In this document: piece by piece, positions 1 through 11,199 of the stretch
Layout: each line of letters begins with the position of its first letter
How positions within the stretch are numbered: the stretch's first letter is position 1
Source: Branchiostoma floridae
Lineage: Eukaryota > Chordata > Leptocardii > Amphioxiformes > Branchiostomatidae
Direction of reading: 5' to 3'
DNA: 64,000 nt
NCBI RefSeq assembly: GCF_000003815.2
Contig: NC_049997.1
Location: 4,739,893 to 4,803,892, forward strand
Notes under the pieces: generated by a model
What the model was told of the DNA's origin: nothing
What the model saw: only the letters and a program-made list of their open reading frames with translations
Databases searched by the model: none
Translations under genes and position numbers: made by a program

Positions 1-175
1 ACCGTATGTCAGCTTGTAAGGGTATTGTCCGGTAGCATGCGCTTCGAAGGAAATATGGTAGGGGGCGAAAATAACTACACATATACACCTACCAAGGTTT
101 TCTGCGTTATGTTTGTTGCTCATCTTTGTTTTAGATGTTTGGGTGAAGAAATTTCTCCGCCACCCGTTTTTTTTT

Positions 176-750
176 GCATTTTGCGACTTGCAGTCGCAAA
201 ATGCCTTCTGGCCAGTGTAATCGCCGTTGTGATGTTGAGATGAACGGACCTGTTCAATCCATGCCAAACATTTGTATACCTGTTAAAACAGGCATTTCTT
301 CAACATGTTCGCACTAGCGCAGTGGTAAAGTTTACGAATTCTAAACCAATGCACCCGGTTCGAATCCGGGGAGGTAGATTTTTTCCAACTTTTTTTTCTT
401 CTTTTTTACATCCATTAAAATACTAATTTTTACATCCATTTGGCCACACCAATTTATTTCTTTGGTTAACGGATTCGCCGCTTCGTTTTTTTGCCGAATA
501 GAAATAAAAATTAAAAAAAAAAACTTAAAAATGCCCCGCAACAGAGCTCACTCAAAAACAGGCAATGTGTAGTGAAATTTGCTGCAGTTCACGCAAATTT
601 TAACAGGTGGCGTCTAGATCTGCTGCAGTTCAGGCACATATGTGAATCTCTCCATGCGTTCTATTTATATGACATTCTAATAACTAGAAAAAAACGTTCA
701 CACACGCAAACATTGGCAAAATGCCAGCTTTTTTAAAAGCACTTGTTTAT
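176..750. mobile_element. Left-arm-only insertion starting with a perfect hairpin
   Basis: The mirror position on the right arm (about 48120) lacks this block: the flanks gtttttttt and ttgggttatgac are adjacent there. It starts with a perfect palindrome (176-188 paired with 192-204, loop TGC) and contains near its other end a related motif, ggcaaaatgcc. An internal stretch at 306-374 has tRNA-like promoter boxes. I cannot assign a family. Confidence 0.7.
306..374 (+). repeat. tRNA-like segment, pol III A and B boxes
   Basis: tagcgcagtggtaaag resembles an A box and ggttcgaatcc matches the B-box consensus. A potential anticodon arm gttta/taaac is present, but its loop lacks the invariant U33 and the ends do not form an acceptor stem. 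It is therefore a tRNA-derived repeat head or pseudogene, not a working tRNA. Confidence 0.5.
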
Positions 751-1268
751 TGGGTTATGACAAAATAAATAAAAAGAAAGAAGACTAGACAAGAGGGAGG
801 TTTTTTTTTCACTGTTTTCATTTTTCTTCAACATTTCAAAGAACATACAAGAGAAGAAGGAAAGCAAAAGGGATGTGTGAAGCTACCGACTACATGCTTC
901 TTTTATCGAAATATACTGATGTCATCCTTCTACGCAGGGACATACATCAGCGAAACCGCCTGTCTGGATGTATCTTTTTAGAGCAATTTGTCCGCGCGTG
1001 CACAATTGCACCATCCTTTTGAAAGGAAATAACTCGGGAAGGGGTTGACGGATCATCGTGATTTTTTATATGTAGATAACTTCGGAGATGCTTTCCATAA
1101 ATTAGGGATATCAATGCAACCCAGGAGCTAGTTTGCATAATAAATGAGCACAGTTTATTAAGCCACAGTATTTCTCCAGTATGTAATTAGAAAAGAAGGA
1201 AAGATCGATAGACATCAATTATTCAAATCGTTACTTAATTCACTTAATTATGAGAGATTGTTATTATA

Positions 1269-1952
1269 GAGTTAATTCCAAGCCACCGAGATGGTTTTGA
1301 AATAATATTTGTAATAAGTTTGAACTATTTTGAGTAAAAGAACATTTCAGTCACTAAATTTCGAAACTGTTCAAACATTTTAAAATGAAAGTTTAAACAT
1401 GTTTGAACCTTTTTATATTTGTTGGAACATTTGGGAAAGCAATGATATAATTATCTCTTTATTTAGAACAATTTTCAAACATCTATGTGTTTTTGCTATT
1501 GTTCCAACATGTTCCAACATTTTGTGTCATTTTTTCCCTCCATAAAAACTTTTATTGACCCCATAAACAAAGCTGCTAAGCTTGGTCCTTTGTTTGGCTC
1601 TTGGAAAGGTGGCAGACAGACATAATTTCCTGCACTTGGCAGGGATGTGTGAATTGCCCTCTTCCCAGCCCACTGCTCCACTGACCCAGTTTCATCATAT
1701 TGTTTCCATGTTCGAACATGTGATTACAAATGATGCATCTATATTGGAACAGTTTAGAAACTAACAGAAATAATGTATTTGATGTTAGAAACGTTTCTAA
1801 CATGTTTGAATACTATATGAATATTTAGAACGTCACATAGATGTTATAAATAGTTCTAAACAGTTACTTATCACAGTTAGATTGTTACAAAGATTTCCAA
1901 AATGTTAGAACAAAAGGCAAGAAACACCATCTCGGTAATATGGAATCGACTC
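1269..1952. mobile_element. TA-target MITE, copy 1 (left arm only)
   Basis: 684 bp with ~28-bp terminal inverted repeats beginning GAGT(c/t)(g/a)ATTCC and continuing to ACCGAGATGG. It is flanked by TA on both sides (1267-1268 and 1953-1954). The right arm near 47570 has the empty site with a single TA. It is about 85-90% similar to the copy at 12910-13637. The interior is rich in tgttgaac/gttcgaac motifs; the short frames inside are not conserved. Non-autonomous, with a target site like Tc1/mariner elements. Confidence 0.88.
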
Positions 1953-2557
1953 TAGTGTTAAGTGATGAAAAGTTCATTCTTCCAACATTTGGTAGCAACA
2001 TGTACGTTAAGTTGAACATGCGGACGTAAGTCACGCAAATTGGGGTCTCATTTATATAATTCATGAGAAAATGCTACAATAGCTTTCTTTGCTAAAACTT
2101 TCATACTTTGAACAAATTGTTATTCAGGTAGAGGAAACCAACTGACATTTTTCATGCAAATGAGTACCTCATTTGTATAATTGATGAGAAAAATTTATGA
2201 TTATAGTCACTCGTCACACAAGAGATCGCCTTTCGTGTTAACAGCAATGCCCTACAAACATCCATCGCGTAAAACAATCTTCATACATACATACAGCCAG
2301 GCGAAAGGATAGAACACAAATACAACACACCTACAGCAACAATAATTAATACTTATAAACAATAAAACCGTCACCATGGCAATAGCTTTTAATGCCACGC
2401 TTATTGTTGTTATACTTTTTAATTCAAGTTAAATTAAACCTAAAAGCAACCAATTGAATTGGTGTGAGATTATTATGAGTAACATGCTCTCCTTTCAAAA
2501 GCTGAGGGAATTTTGCTTTACAACACACTAATCAAATCAAAACAAAGTAATCAGTTC

Positions 2558-2563
2558 TTTATT
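2558..2563 (-). terminator. Candidate poly(A) signal of left lectin
   Basis: AATAAA on the minus strand about 680 nt downstream of the lectin stop, conserved on the other arm at 46968-46973. Moderately far from the stop, so a candidate only. Confidence 0.35.
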
Positions 2564-2899
2564 TGCAACTACTAAGTTAACTGTTCATTACGTACTCTTC
2601 AAGAAGGAAAGAAGGGGGATTGATTGAAATGCTCACTATACTATGCTAAATGTTCCACAGAGCCAAGTTCCCACCCGAATTACAAGTCAGTTTCAAATTT
2701 CAAACTTTGTTATAACGGAATCAGCATATGGCCGTATCAGTTGTATGAAAAATTAACAAAAGAGATACATAACAAGACGCTACCATTTGCTAAATTTAGT
2801 ACTCCTAATCCCTACCAGAGTGTCAAGTAAGGTCACTGCCTGTTATTCTCGATTACTTCATCGGCCATTTTGGCGTTTTGTACTGTAACGGTCGGTGTT

Positions 2900-3030
2900 T
2901 CGCTCAAAGGCCACGTTATGCCTGTAAAGCAATTTACGAAAGCAATTTACGCAACTTTCTTCACTTCACTCAGGTGTAAACGTGTGCCTAGCTTTGGAAA
3001 GGGACGTCCCTCGGATGGTTTACAACAATT
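2900..3030. repeat. SINE tail fragment
   Basis: Contains the string gcaactttcttcacttcactcaggtg and cctagctt..ggacgtccctcgga, matching the body of the tRNA-derived SINE at 51264-51440. The tRNA-like head is missing. The mirror copy lies at about 46515-46615. It sits in the predicted 3' UTR of the lectin. Confidence 0.6.
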
Positions 3031-3242
3031 TTAGAAAGCAGGCGCTATATCATTAGATACAATCAGTATTTCGAATTGGAACTCCCATCACCATGTGTTC
3101 TTGAAGTGCTATACATTGTCGCTGATGAAATTGTGCAACAAAAATTAGTCATTTACTAAAGCGTTTGTGTTTTTATCCTGACCACAACAAAACATGATTT
3201 TGACTCATTCGGCTAAGCCAAAGCCAGTTTAGTTTGTACATC

Positions 3243-5014
3243 TCAAGCACAGGCCATCCAGTGGACACTGGCAGAGTACAGCAACGAATCTTCCCACGTG
3301 CCGAGTGCCACCATGAGGCTTGTCTTGGTGGCGCTTAACACTCGGGCTTTGACGCGGATGTTAGTATTAAGGACGTGGTCCACATGCGCCAAGCCGATGG
3401 TCACCATGGGGATTGTGCGGAAGGCCCTACTAAACGTGGCTTCCAGGTGTAGGAATCGGAGTCCAGTTGCCGAGCCGGTACTGAACACACCATCATATGG
3501 TGTTTCCATCAAACCAGACTCACCTGAAGCAACAACAACAATAACACAAACAATGAAACCTACACTAATCATGTGCTTGCAAAGACAGCAAGATTTGCTC
3601 CCCTTATTGTTATGACTCACCTATGCAATTACGACGAACGGCCATACGATTATTACTCACTGCTAAGGCTAACGTTACATTTCCAAACCGGGGCCCGGAC
3701 AGACTGTTTGTGGAAATGAAAAATAGAAATGAATACGTGAAAATATACACAAATAATGCCCATGACTATTACGTCTTGTGTACTTTGGTGTCTTTTATAT
3801 CATAGTTTTCGTTCTTTAACCCTATTCAGACCGGGCTTTTTTGGTCATCCCTGGACCGGGGGGGGGCTTTTGAGGCCCTCCACTTCTAAGTCCTATAACT
3901 CTAAAACGACGTGTCGTAGGGCAACCAAATTTTCAGGACATGATTTCGACATAATATCTGACAAGTATTTTACGTTTGACGTTACGTTGACGTAAGATGA
4001 CGTAATTATGACGTCATCAATTTGATTACATTGGCCAAACCCATGAAAAATGGGTATTCTCAGAAAACTTCAAGTTATGCTACAAAAATGTAACAACAAG
4101 AGCAGATAACAGAATAATAATGTTTGTTACGACTTGCGTTGCCAATATCAACATCAATGACGTCAATATGACGTCATAAAATGACGTCATGCACATCTAA
4201 GATACGAGTTGGGCTCCGCCATATTATATCCACCACCTTGAATTTTTAAAAATACTTTTTTTGCAACAAATAATCACAAAGGGCAATGGAAATAGACTAA
4301 ATTCATTCATTTAGATGGTTTTTGATTAAAAAATACCAGGTAGTTGCAACTTTTAAGGGATAATTTGCTTGTTTTTCATGATCTGGCCATTCCGTCCGCC
4401 ATCTTGGATTTTGGGCTGATGACGTCATCAAATTAGCATAATTTATGCATATATGATTATGAAAGATATGCTGAATAATATAAGATTTTATTTATGTAAC
4501 AAAATCACAGTAATATAGCAAATAAATTTGAAAAATACATTGTTAGAACCAAAAATAGTGATTTTTGGCAAAACTGCCTGTCAACAAACGGTTGCCATGG
4601 CAACAAGAAAAAATGGAAAATTTGTCAAACTTCGTAGAATTGTTGCCAACAATATTTTAGGAAAACTCACTAAATTTGGTGGCTCTAGCGTAAGCCGTTC
4701 TGGCATTATAGGACATCGAAGTTAGCGCGGGCCTCAAAAGCCCCCCCCCCGGTCTGAATAGGGTTAAAGCTGCCCGACCGGGTCCCAATTGGGAAATGTG
4801 ACGTAGGCAAAAACAATTATCTGCTCTCTTTATGTCTTACATCATCTCTCTCTCTCTCTCTCTGTCTGTCTCTCTCTGTCTCTTTGTCTCTCTCTCTCTT
4901 TGTCTCTCTCTCTCTCTGTTTGTCTCTCTCTGTCTCTATCTCTCTGTCTCTCTCTCTCTCACTGTCTCTCTCTGTCTCTCTTTCTCTCTCTCTCTGTCTG
5001 TCTCTCTGTCTCTG

Positions 5015-5064
<50 letters not shown>

Positions 5065-7197
5065 CCGGTGAGTCCCGCGAGGGGTATTGCCCAGTATTAC
5101 GTAGATGTAGATGTCTCTCTGTCTCTCTTTCTCTCTCTCTCTCTTTCTCTCTCGCTCACTCTCTCTCGCTCGCTCGCCCGCTCCAGACAACAACTTCTCC
5201 ACCCATTGACCACCAGTTCAATTCCCAATACTTCATTTTATACGCCTCCTTTAATGATTTTAATCATCATCACTACTTACAGCGTTCGATGTACTCCCGC
5301 TGTTCCATGCCTTCCAGAGAGCCGTGAAGGGCGCTAATGGTCGAGTTGAGCTCGCCTTGGCCCGCCTGGAGTTTTGCGATTTGGCTTTGGAAAGGCTACA
5401 TTGGCACAACCCATAATATTGAATGAATGAATGACCTTAATTGTACATTTGTGCTCAAACAAGCTAAGTACAGATCGTAGCGCTAGTGATAAGGTACAAT
5501 TTTGACAAAACGGTATCTTATCATCTCTACATATGCTAATACATTCTAGTATGTACAAGTTCAACTTCTTCTCGCTTCTTAAAACAGTTATAAACATACG
5601 GACAGATGGAATCAATAATGTCTGGTTTATCTAGTTGCACGAGAAATATGAATTTTTCCGTGGTATTCAAGTATCAGAAATTAGGATGCACTAAGCTATG
5701 GGACTGACTGACTAACTGACCACATATACGTGTGTGTGTGGGGGGGGGGGTAGTCTTTTTAGTAAGCCACGCTCACACACAATGTGCGATTTTCAGCGAG
5801 GGGCCTACGACGGTTCTACAACTGTCCGAAGAGTTCCCCTACTACTTGTTTTAAACTTGTAAATCTGTCGTGCGACGTACACGGACAAAATTACCTGCAT
5901 GTGTATGCAGTTTGCAGGTTTGACCAACATTGTGCCAAGTGCTACCTGCCTGTAAAGCGATTGGTTTCGCCAAAGACTTAAAAATGGATTTAATCGATAC
6001 AAAAATAGAAGCATGTGCGTTATTCTAAAGCTAAGGGCACAACCCGCCGTACGTACAAATACGTGCTGTCTACGTGCCAAAACGTGGGCAATCTTTTGGG
6101 ATACGAAAGTGGTAAGTACCGCCTCCGTACGAACTCGTAGGGAATCCGACGGATTTTGGAGCACGCAGAGACGCCGTAGAACTTTACGTGCAGGCAAAAC
6201 TCTGTGTGCCATCGGGCTGCGGATTCGACCCACCTACGTGCTAGTACGGGCGACGCGCCTGCCCTGTACAGCCTGAACGTTTTTAGATATACGTGGCGGA
6301 CGTGGCCTCCCATGAAAACGTACGGACAAATTGCACGTACGGCGGGTTGTGCCCTTAGGTTAAAGGACAGTTATACCGGCTCTAGGCCCCAATGAAACGG
6401 CTAATAAAATACATGTACAAATACTAACTAAAACTGACCTTCATTCTGGACAGTAGTTCATTGATGCCTTCAAATCTACCCCGGATGGTCTTCATCTCAG
6501 TGTGCAACTGTGTCACCCATCCTGTCAAGCGGAGATGTACTCTTTAATTTTTTTACAGTAAACTATTCCCGTAAATATTTCTACAAATTGGAATCTAAAT
6601 ACTTCTTTCTTGGGAACACTGAATAATTTGACATATCTTAAAGCTTTATAAACAATACGTCTAATGTGATTGTGCCAAGACATACTGAAGCTAACAACAA
6701 CCCCGATATGCATATGACTAGAAAATGATAGATTTTCTGAGAAAAAGAGGGGAATGGATCGGGCGGATTCTTTTGGACCTTCTCTTTAGTTTAAGCAGGG
6801 TTTAATTCCATTAGCCTCTTGGTACACCAATATTGATTTTTTTCCAGGTCCCATATAAGTTGAAACACGACATCGACGGATTGTCAATGACTTAAAGCAG
6901 TGCACTGTCGTCAGCGAAAAGAAAAGGGACGTTTAGTTACTATTAGAAGTTACTACTACAATTATTATGCACTGTAAAATACTCCAAAAAGGGTTAATCT
7001 ATCTATTTATAGACAACTATACAAACTGTTGCAGTGAAGCGTCATTCCTTACCGTTTATCTTTTGGACGGATTCCTTGAGAGAGTTGATATCCGACTGGA
7101 GGTTAGAGTTGCTGTTGATGCCTATGGGCGCTGTGTTGATGCCTTTGGGCGTCACCATCAACAGGAACAGTACAAGGGACGGTGACAACAGCGGCAT
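3243..7197 (-). CDS. Secreted coiled-coil H-type lectin (left copy)
   Basis: Four coding exons, all GT-AG: 7197-7053, 6521-6439, 5395-5281 and 3523-3243 (stop 3243-3245). Phases join cleanly (145, 83, 115 and 281 nt), giving 207 aa. Residues 1-22 are a hydrophobic signal peptide starting MPLLSPS. Residues about 30-112 are heptad-rich (LQSDINSLKESV, INELLSRMK, LNSTISALHGSL), a likely trimerising coiled coil. Residues about 115-207 match the H-type lectin fold: C115-ESG, ATFSRAF-RTIPMV, then GTWEDS and VHWMA. By family knowledge it would be a secreted carbohydrate-binding protein, probably in recognition or agglutination. Introns 2 and 3 carry transposons (6031-6358; 3820-4763) and a CT microsatellite. 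The right-arm copy differs at about nine residues. Ligand and tissue are unknown. Confidence 0.88.
3820..4763. mobile_element. piggyBac-like TTAA MITE (left arm only)
   Basis: 944 bp with terminal inverted repeats CCCTATTCAGACCGGG, flanked by TTAA on both sides (3816-3819 and 4764-4767). The right arm (about 45680) has a single TTAA at the empty site. TTAA duplication plus CCC...GGG ends is the hallmark of piggyBac-type elements. No transposase frame is present, so it is non-autonomous. It lies in lectin intron 3 and contains five perfect TGACGTCA octamers (4009, 4158, 4169, 4182 and 4420). Confidence 0.9.
4845..5172. repeat. CT microsatellite, lectin intron 3 (left)
   Basis: Long TCTC/TGTC-rich tract interrupted at about 5061-5112 by a non-repetitive insert. 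It generates long serine/leucine frames that are spurious. The counterpart on the other arm is the GA tract 45419-45603. Confidence 0.95.
6031..6358. mobile_element. ACGT-rich MITE in lectin intron 2 (left)
   Basis: 328 bp with terminal inverted repeats CTAAGGGCACAACCCGCC. It contains eleven ACGT tetranucleotides, at least seven of them as ACGTG. The mirror copy lies at 44238-44566, an unpaired copy at 8557-8884 and a truncated one at 23145-23211. No coding capacity. Confidence 0.9.
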
Positions 7198-7204
7198 GTT
7201 GGCT

Positions 7205-7700
7205 CCTCTATGGTCCTGCTAGTGCTCCAATCCCTTTATGAGTTAGAAGGTCCTGGGTTCGGTTCCCGTTTTTGGTTCCATACAGTATATAGTAGAGTGG
7301 ACTCATCCCTCAGCTAACCGCACCGCAGTCAGCCCTCAGTAAGACATCTGGAGCCGCAAGTTTCTGAACCTTTATCCAGCCTGTAGGTCAAACCGGTTTC
7401 GTTGCGTACAACTTCTTCAGTGGCTAGAGGCTAAATGACACAAGTTCGTGAAGCTCGCACTTATATGCCTTTCCAGTGCATAATGCCCTGGTATCTATCC
7501 AGTGCATATCGCCCTAGTGCATGGTGCCCTACGTATACAGGGCTTTTCGTTATGTATGACCTTACTTGACTTATATACCTTTTCATTGCATAGTACTCTG
7601 GTAACTATCCAGTGCATATCGCCCTAGTGCATGCTGAACTACGTATACAGGGCTTTTCTTACTTGACCTCTTGTAGTGTGACTTCATCCATTGTTTTAGA
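7205..7700. other. Region upstream of left lectin with two ~110-bp repeats
   Basis: Mirror of 42905-43388. It holds two tandem ~110-bp units (about 7466-7660, shared string ccagtgcatatcgccctagtgcatg), each with a TATA-like core on the minus strand, and a minus-strand ribozyme-like motif near 7405-7425. It could be the lectin promoter region or a retroelement terminal repeat. Confidence 0.5.
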
Positions 7701-8556
7701 ACAGTTACGTATGTCACAGAGGTTCCCTTTACACTATCGAGAATAAAGAAAAACAGCCTTCTTCAGTATGTTGCCCCCTCCTTTTTGCTGTCTCATTGCT
7801 CTGGCTTGTAGCTCTGGCTTGTAGCTCTGGCTTCTCAGCATCTTGTAGGGCTTAAACAACACGTAGACGACGTTCCTGGGACTCTCTTTTCTCGATGGTG
7901 CGGTTGACGGTGGTGTCTTGGTTCCCTGTGTGGTTCGTCTTGGTGTCTTCCTTGTGTCTGATGTGGCGGCAGTGTTGTAGTCCATTGCGCGTCTCTGTAG
8001 AGGGCTTGACTTGCTTCTGCCTTCTTTGTCTTTATTTTAAGCACCAACTTCATTTTGTTGAGGGCTCAGGCACTGAAAGTAAAGGGGTTACTTTCTTGGG
8101 TGCAAGTGCAGGTGGTCTGTGGGACTGGTTGGAGGCTTTTGGCTCCTCGGTGGGCAGGGGCGCCGCTCCCTGACTGCCGTGTTGTTGTGTGGCGGTGAGT
8201 ACCGAGGTCAGGGTTAACACTATATTGGGTTCCACCAAAAACACATGATGTTTCATTTCCGTGCTTTATAGACATTTTAAGCAAGTGCCCCAAAAGGGAT
8301 TATTTCCTCAAACTCCGCTAAACAAGATACAGAGCACTATCCGAGTCTGTTTCCGTGTGGTTTTTGTAGGTTTTGCTTTAAGTCTAGTACACCGTAAAAG
8401 CTACTAATTAAATTGGTGTGAGGTTACACCGCGTGACGTGTTCTTCCTTTCAAAGCTGTGGGAATTTTGTTTTTATGTAACAAAAATTAAATCAAAACAA
8501 ATCCTACCCCTGACTCGTGTATAGCGGGTACGTCATGACCGAACATGCCCCTAAAG
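7700..8556. other. Intergenic, no gene recognised (left)
   Basis: Mirror of 41820-42850. Overlapping minus-strand frames at 7734-8053 are short, low complexity (threonine, proline and arginine rich) and shift relative to the right-arm sequence, so I do not call a gene. The rest shows nothing recognisable. Confidence 0.5.
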
Positions 8557-8884
8557 CTAAGGGCACAACCCGACGTACATGCAATTTGTGCGTACGTTTT
8601 TCTGGGAGGCCACGTCCGCCACGTATTTCTGGAAACGCCCAGGCTGTACAGGGCAGGCGCGTCGCCCGTATTGGTACGCACGGGGGGCAAATCCGCAGCT
8701 TGATGGCACGCAAAGTTTTGCCTGCACGTAAAGTTCTACGGCGTGTCTGCGTGCTCCAAAATCCGTCGGATTCCTTACGAGTTCGTACGGAGGCGGTACT
8801 TACCACTTGCAGATCCCAAAAGATTGCCCACGTTTTGTCACGTAGACAGCACGTATTTGCACGTACAGCGGGTTGTGCCCTTAG
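8557..8884. mobile_element. ACGT-rich MITE, unpaired copy
   Basis: 328 bp with the same CTAAGGGCACAACCC ends as 6031-6358. It lies inside a left-arm block (about 8521-9170) that is absent from the mirror position near 41815. Confidence 0.88.
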
Positions 8885-8894
8885 CTAAAGGCAT

Positions 8895-9035
8895 GTCACT
8901 GCCACAAAGGCCTGCTACTGCCACTAGCTGCAGCTAGGTACCCAAGGGCATAAGATCGGTGACACGGCAGTCAAATTCGACCTCAGGACCGCTTGGGGCT
9001 GAGCCCAACGCGCTGTCGAATGCGCCATGCAAACG
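8895..9035 (-). repeat. SINE head fragment
   Basis: On the minus strand it reads as a degenerate tRNA-like head (gcgcgttgggctcagcccc, then gaggtcgaatttgac), followed by gatcttatgcccttggg, the SINE body motif also seen at 51264-51440 and 58810-58990. Truncated. Confidence 0.55.
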
Positions 9036-9052
9036 GAAGTATATATGGCATG

Positions 9053-9153
9053 CACATATATATATATATATATATATATCTGCATCTGCATAGGATACCC
9101 CCAAATGACCCCGCGAGGGGCAAAAGTAGGGGGGGGAGCTGAGGCTCCCGGGT

Positions 9154-9189
<36 letters not shown>

Positions 9190-9190
9190 T
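9053..9190. repeat. TA and GA microsatellites
   Basis: (TA)n at 9055-9080 and 9155-9172 followed by (GA)n at 9173-9190. The mirror region 41685-41808 is a long CT tract without the TA part. Confidence 0.9.
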
Positions 9191-9769
9191 GGTACAGGAT
9201 CAGCCGAAATGCAGGAGATCTAGAGAGAGGGAGAGAAAGAGAGCTACACAGACAGATCTTGATAGACAGAGGGACACACACGCGCACACACACACACTCA
9301 CAGAGAAGGTTTTCTGAACGTGTCAATATGATTGAAGTCAACTTATAAGGTCAAATAATAATTCCAAATGTAAATTATCAGTTTAGTTAATTTAAAATTA
9401 TGAAAACACATTAAATCCTTTTTTAAAGTTTTTTCGAAGTTCAAACAAAAATGCCACTGTCCTTCGTTTTGCCAACACCACCTACAAAACCAAACGACCT
9501 AATACCTTCGCCAAATGATTTAAACTTTTACAAACGATATATCAATTGTGTGTTGTTATTTATGCCAATAAGGTTCTTACTTACATAAACTATGATAGTT
9601 GACCATCTCCTCCACCAAAATTACAAACTTTCACAATCTAGTTTGTATTCTAATAATAATCTACCACTCAAAAGCCATTATTACATCTTGTCAAGAAGTA
9701 GAGATATCAGCCCAAAAGTTCCGCTGCAGTACTGTAACAAGCCGCTGTAAAGGAGGCCCAAGTTCTAAT

Positions 9770-9902
9770 CGTTTCCAGGTCAGATACCAAATACCAAAGC
9801 AAGCCATCCGAGGTGCTCTCGAGTTATGCTGGTCTTCTATACACAACCACACATACTCACATACAGGGGTTACCCAAAATATAACCTTCTTGGCGAAGGT
9901 AG
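9770..9902. repeat. Dispersed repeat ending ACCTTCTTGGCGAAGGT
   Basis: Ends in the short foldback accttcttggcgaaggt preceded by aatat. The same end recurs at 31025-31045, 41284-41305 and 49090-49112. It borders the P450 exon in both arms. Confidence 0.65.
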
Positions 9903-9905
9903 AAA

Positions 9906-10036
9906 CTAACGCGGTATCGCACTGAACTGGAACGGATGCGGAGTCAAAGTCGGACCGAAAACGCCGTCAGTGTTTGGACGAGAAGCTCCTTCTGGCGTTT
10001 TGAATGTGAACGACTCACTTAGGCACCCTCGTCGGC
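9906..10036 (-). pseudogene. CYP2-like P450 last exon with 48-bp deletion (left)
   Basis: Exon with a conserved acceptor (tttccag) and stop TAG at 9906-9908. Compared with the intact right-arm exon (41098-41279) it lacks 48 nt in frame, removing the 16 residues from QLGRM to TLLQ just after the haem-cysteine signature, and one more codon further on. The signature reads RRGCLSE instead of RRGCLGE. In the P450 family the lost stretch is helix L, which packs against the haem, so the product should not fold normally. No other P450 exon is recognisable nearby on either arm, so the locus may already be a remnant. Confidence 0.78.
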
Positions 10037-10280
10037 CTGGAAACAACAAATACCCAGTTGTGAGATCACTCACTTTTGGAATAGCTGTTTATTTGTTTTG
10101 CGTACCCGGTCAGCCTCCTTTTGGCTCAACACATCACGTTTGTACGTAAGTACAAGACAATTTCGGGGCAGATTTATTTGATCCACTCACACTAGGAAAG
10201 ACCCTTACGCTTTTTTATAAGTGATGTTGGTTCTTAAAAGTGCTCGCAGTGTGGTTCTCCTCAAACACAGGACCTCTATA
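10037..10280. other. No gene recognised
   Basis: Mirror of 40855-41097. It would be intron if the P450 exon were part of a larger gene. No upstream P450 exon found. Confidence 0.5.
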
Positions 10281-10805
10281 GTATGAGGGGTGAATAAGTC
10301 CTTGGCCTCACCCAGAAATAATAAGCATAACTCAGATTTTGAGCATAGATGTCAAGTATAAAGTCTAATATAACTGGCACCGAAATTCAAATTATCGTGA
10401 TCACTACTTTGCAGGAGACACCCAGTAACGTTAGGTAAGGGAGAAGGGAAAAAAGTGGACAATTGAGCTGCGACCTGAGGTGTGTGCGTCAATTTGCGCT
10501 GCTGGAAGTCAGACACCATCTTCTTTCTACTTGAAATACGAAGTAAATCATTATCAAACATTTTGAAAATGTCTGTTGTTAATGACAAAGAATTTATAAA
10601 TGTCTGATCATAATTCACCCCTGTTTTTCTCGCCACTTACCTTCTGATTTAGAAAAAACGAATGCCTGGAAAGTAATGACTGCAATGATTTGCAATTTGG
10701 AGGATATTGATAAAAGGCTTCATACTATGAAGTTGTGCCTCAAAATTTGAGTTGTTCTTATCATTTCTGGGTGAGGCCGAGAACTTATTGATCAACACTC
10801 ATACC
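10281..10805. mobile_element. TIR element, GAGGGGTGA / GGCCTCACCCAGA ends (left)
   Basis: 525 bp with inverted ends gtatgaggggtgaataagtc and ggcctcacccagaaat. The mirror element (40043-40854) has the same ends but an interior that is about 290 bp longer and largely different. No coding capacity seen. Confidence 0.75.
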
Positions 10806-10996
10806 TAGGGCCATTAAACGTCACCTGCATTGGCATTTCCGTTCATAAATCCAACTGCGCATGTGCAGGTCAAAGGTGAAAGCACGAAGATATAAAGAAA
10901 ACACGTCTGGACATTAGTATGCAAACCGGCTGCCACGGACGAGGTTTTTTTTTTTGGTGACAAGTCCTAATTGTAGCGTTGGAATGACTTAACTGG

Positions 10997-11197
10997 TAAC
11001 GCTAGTTCACCTTTATTCGCGGAGTAACTTATATCCGTTGTTTCTAAAAACGACAGATGATGGTTTCAAATGGCATCATTTGAAACTAAAGATATTGTAA
11101 TTTGAAACCACCATTGGATTAATATGAATATCCTTAAACCGTGTTCGGATAAACAACGGATATAGGACACCACGCGGAAAAAGGTGAACTAGCGTTA
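10997..11197. mobile_element. Foldback MITE, TAACGCTAGTTCACCTTT ends (left)
   Basis: 201 bp. Its inverted ends TAACGCTAGTTCACCTTT extend through a tatatccgttgttt block, so almost the whole element can fold. Present at the mirror position 39665-39869, hence older than the arm split. Confidence 0.85.
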
Positions 11198-11199
11198 GA

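Noticed and set aside
306..374. Functional tRNA gene
   Set aside because: No acceptor stem and no U33 in the anticodon loop.
1496..1803. Short frames shared by 1269-1952 and 13239-13487
   Set aside because: Shared only because both are copies of the same MITE; frames are shifted and truncated between copies.
3298..3615. 105-codon frame antisense to the lectin exon
   Set aside because: Shadow of exon 4; the sense exon has splice sites and family motifs.
4832..5337. Overlapping 79-147 codon serine/leucine frames
   Set aside because: They are translations of the CT microsatellite and disagree with the GA tract on the other arm.
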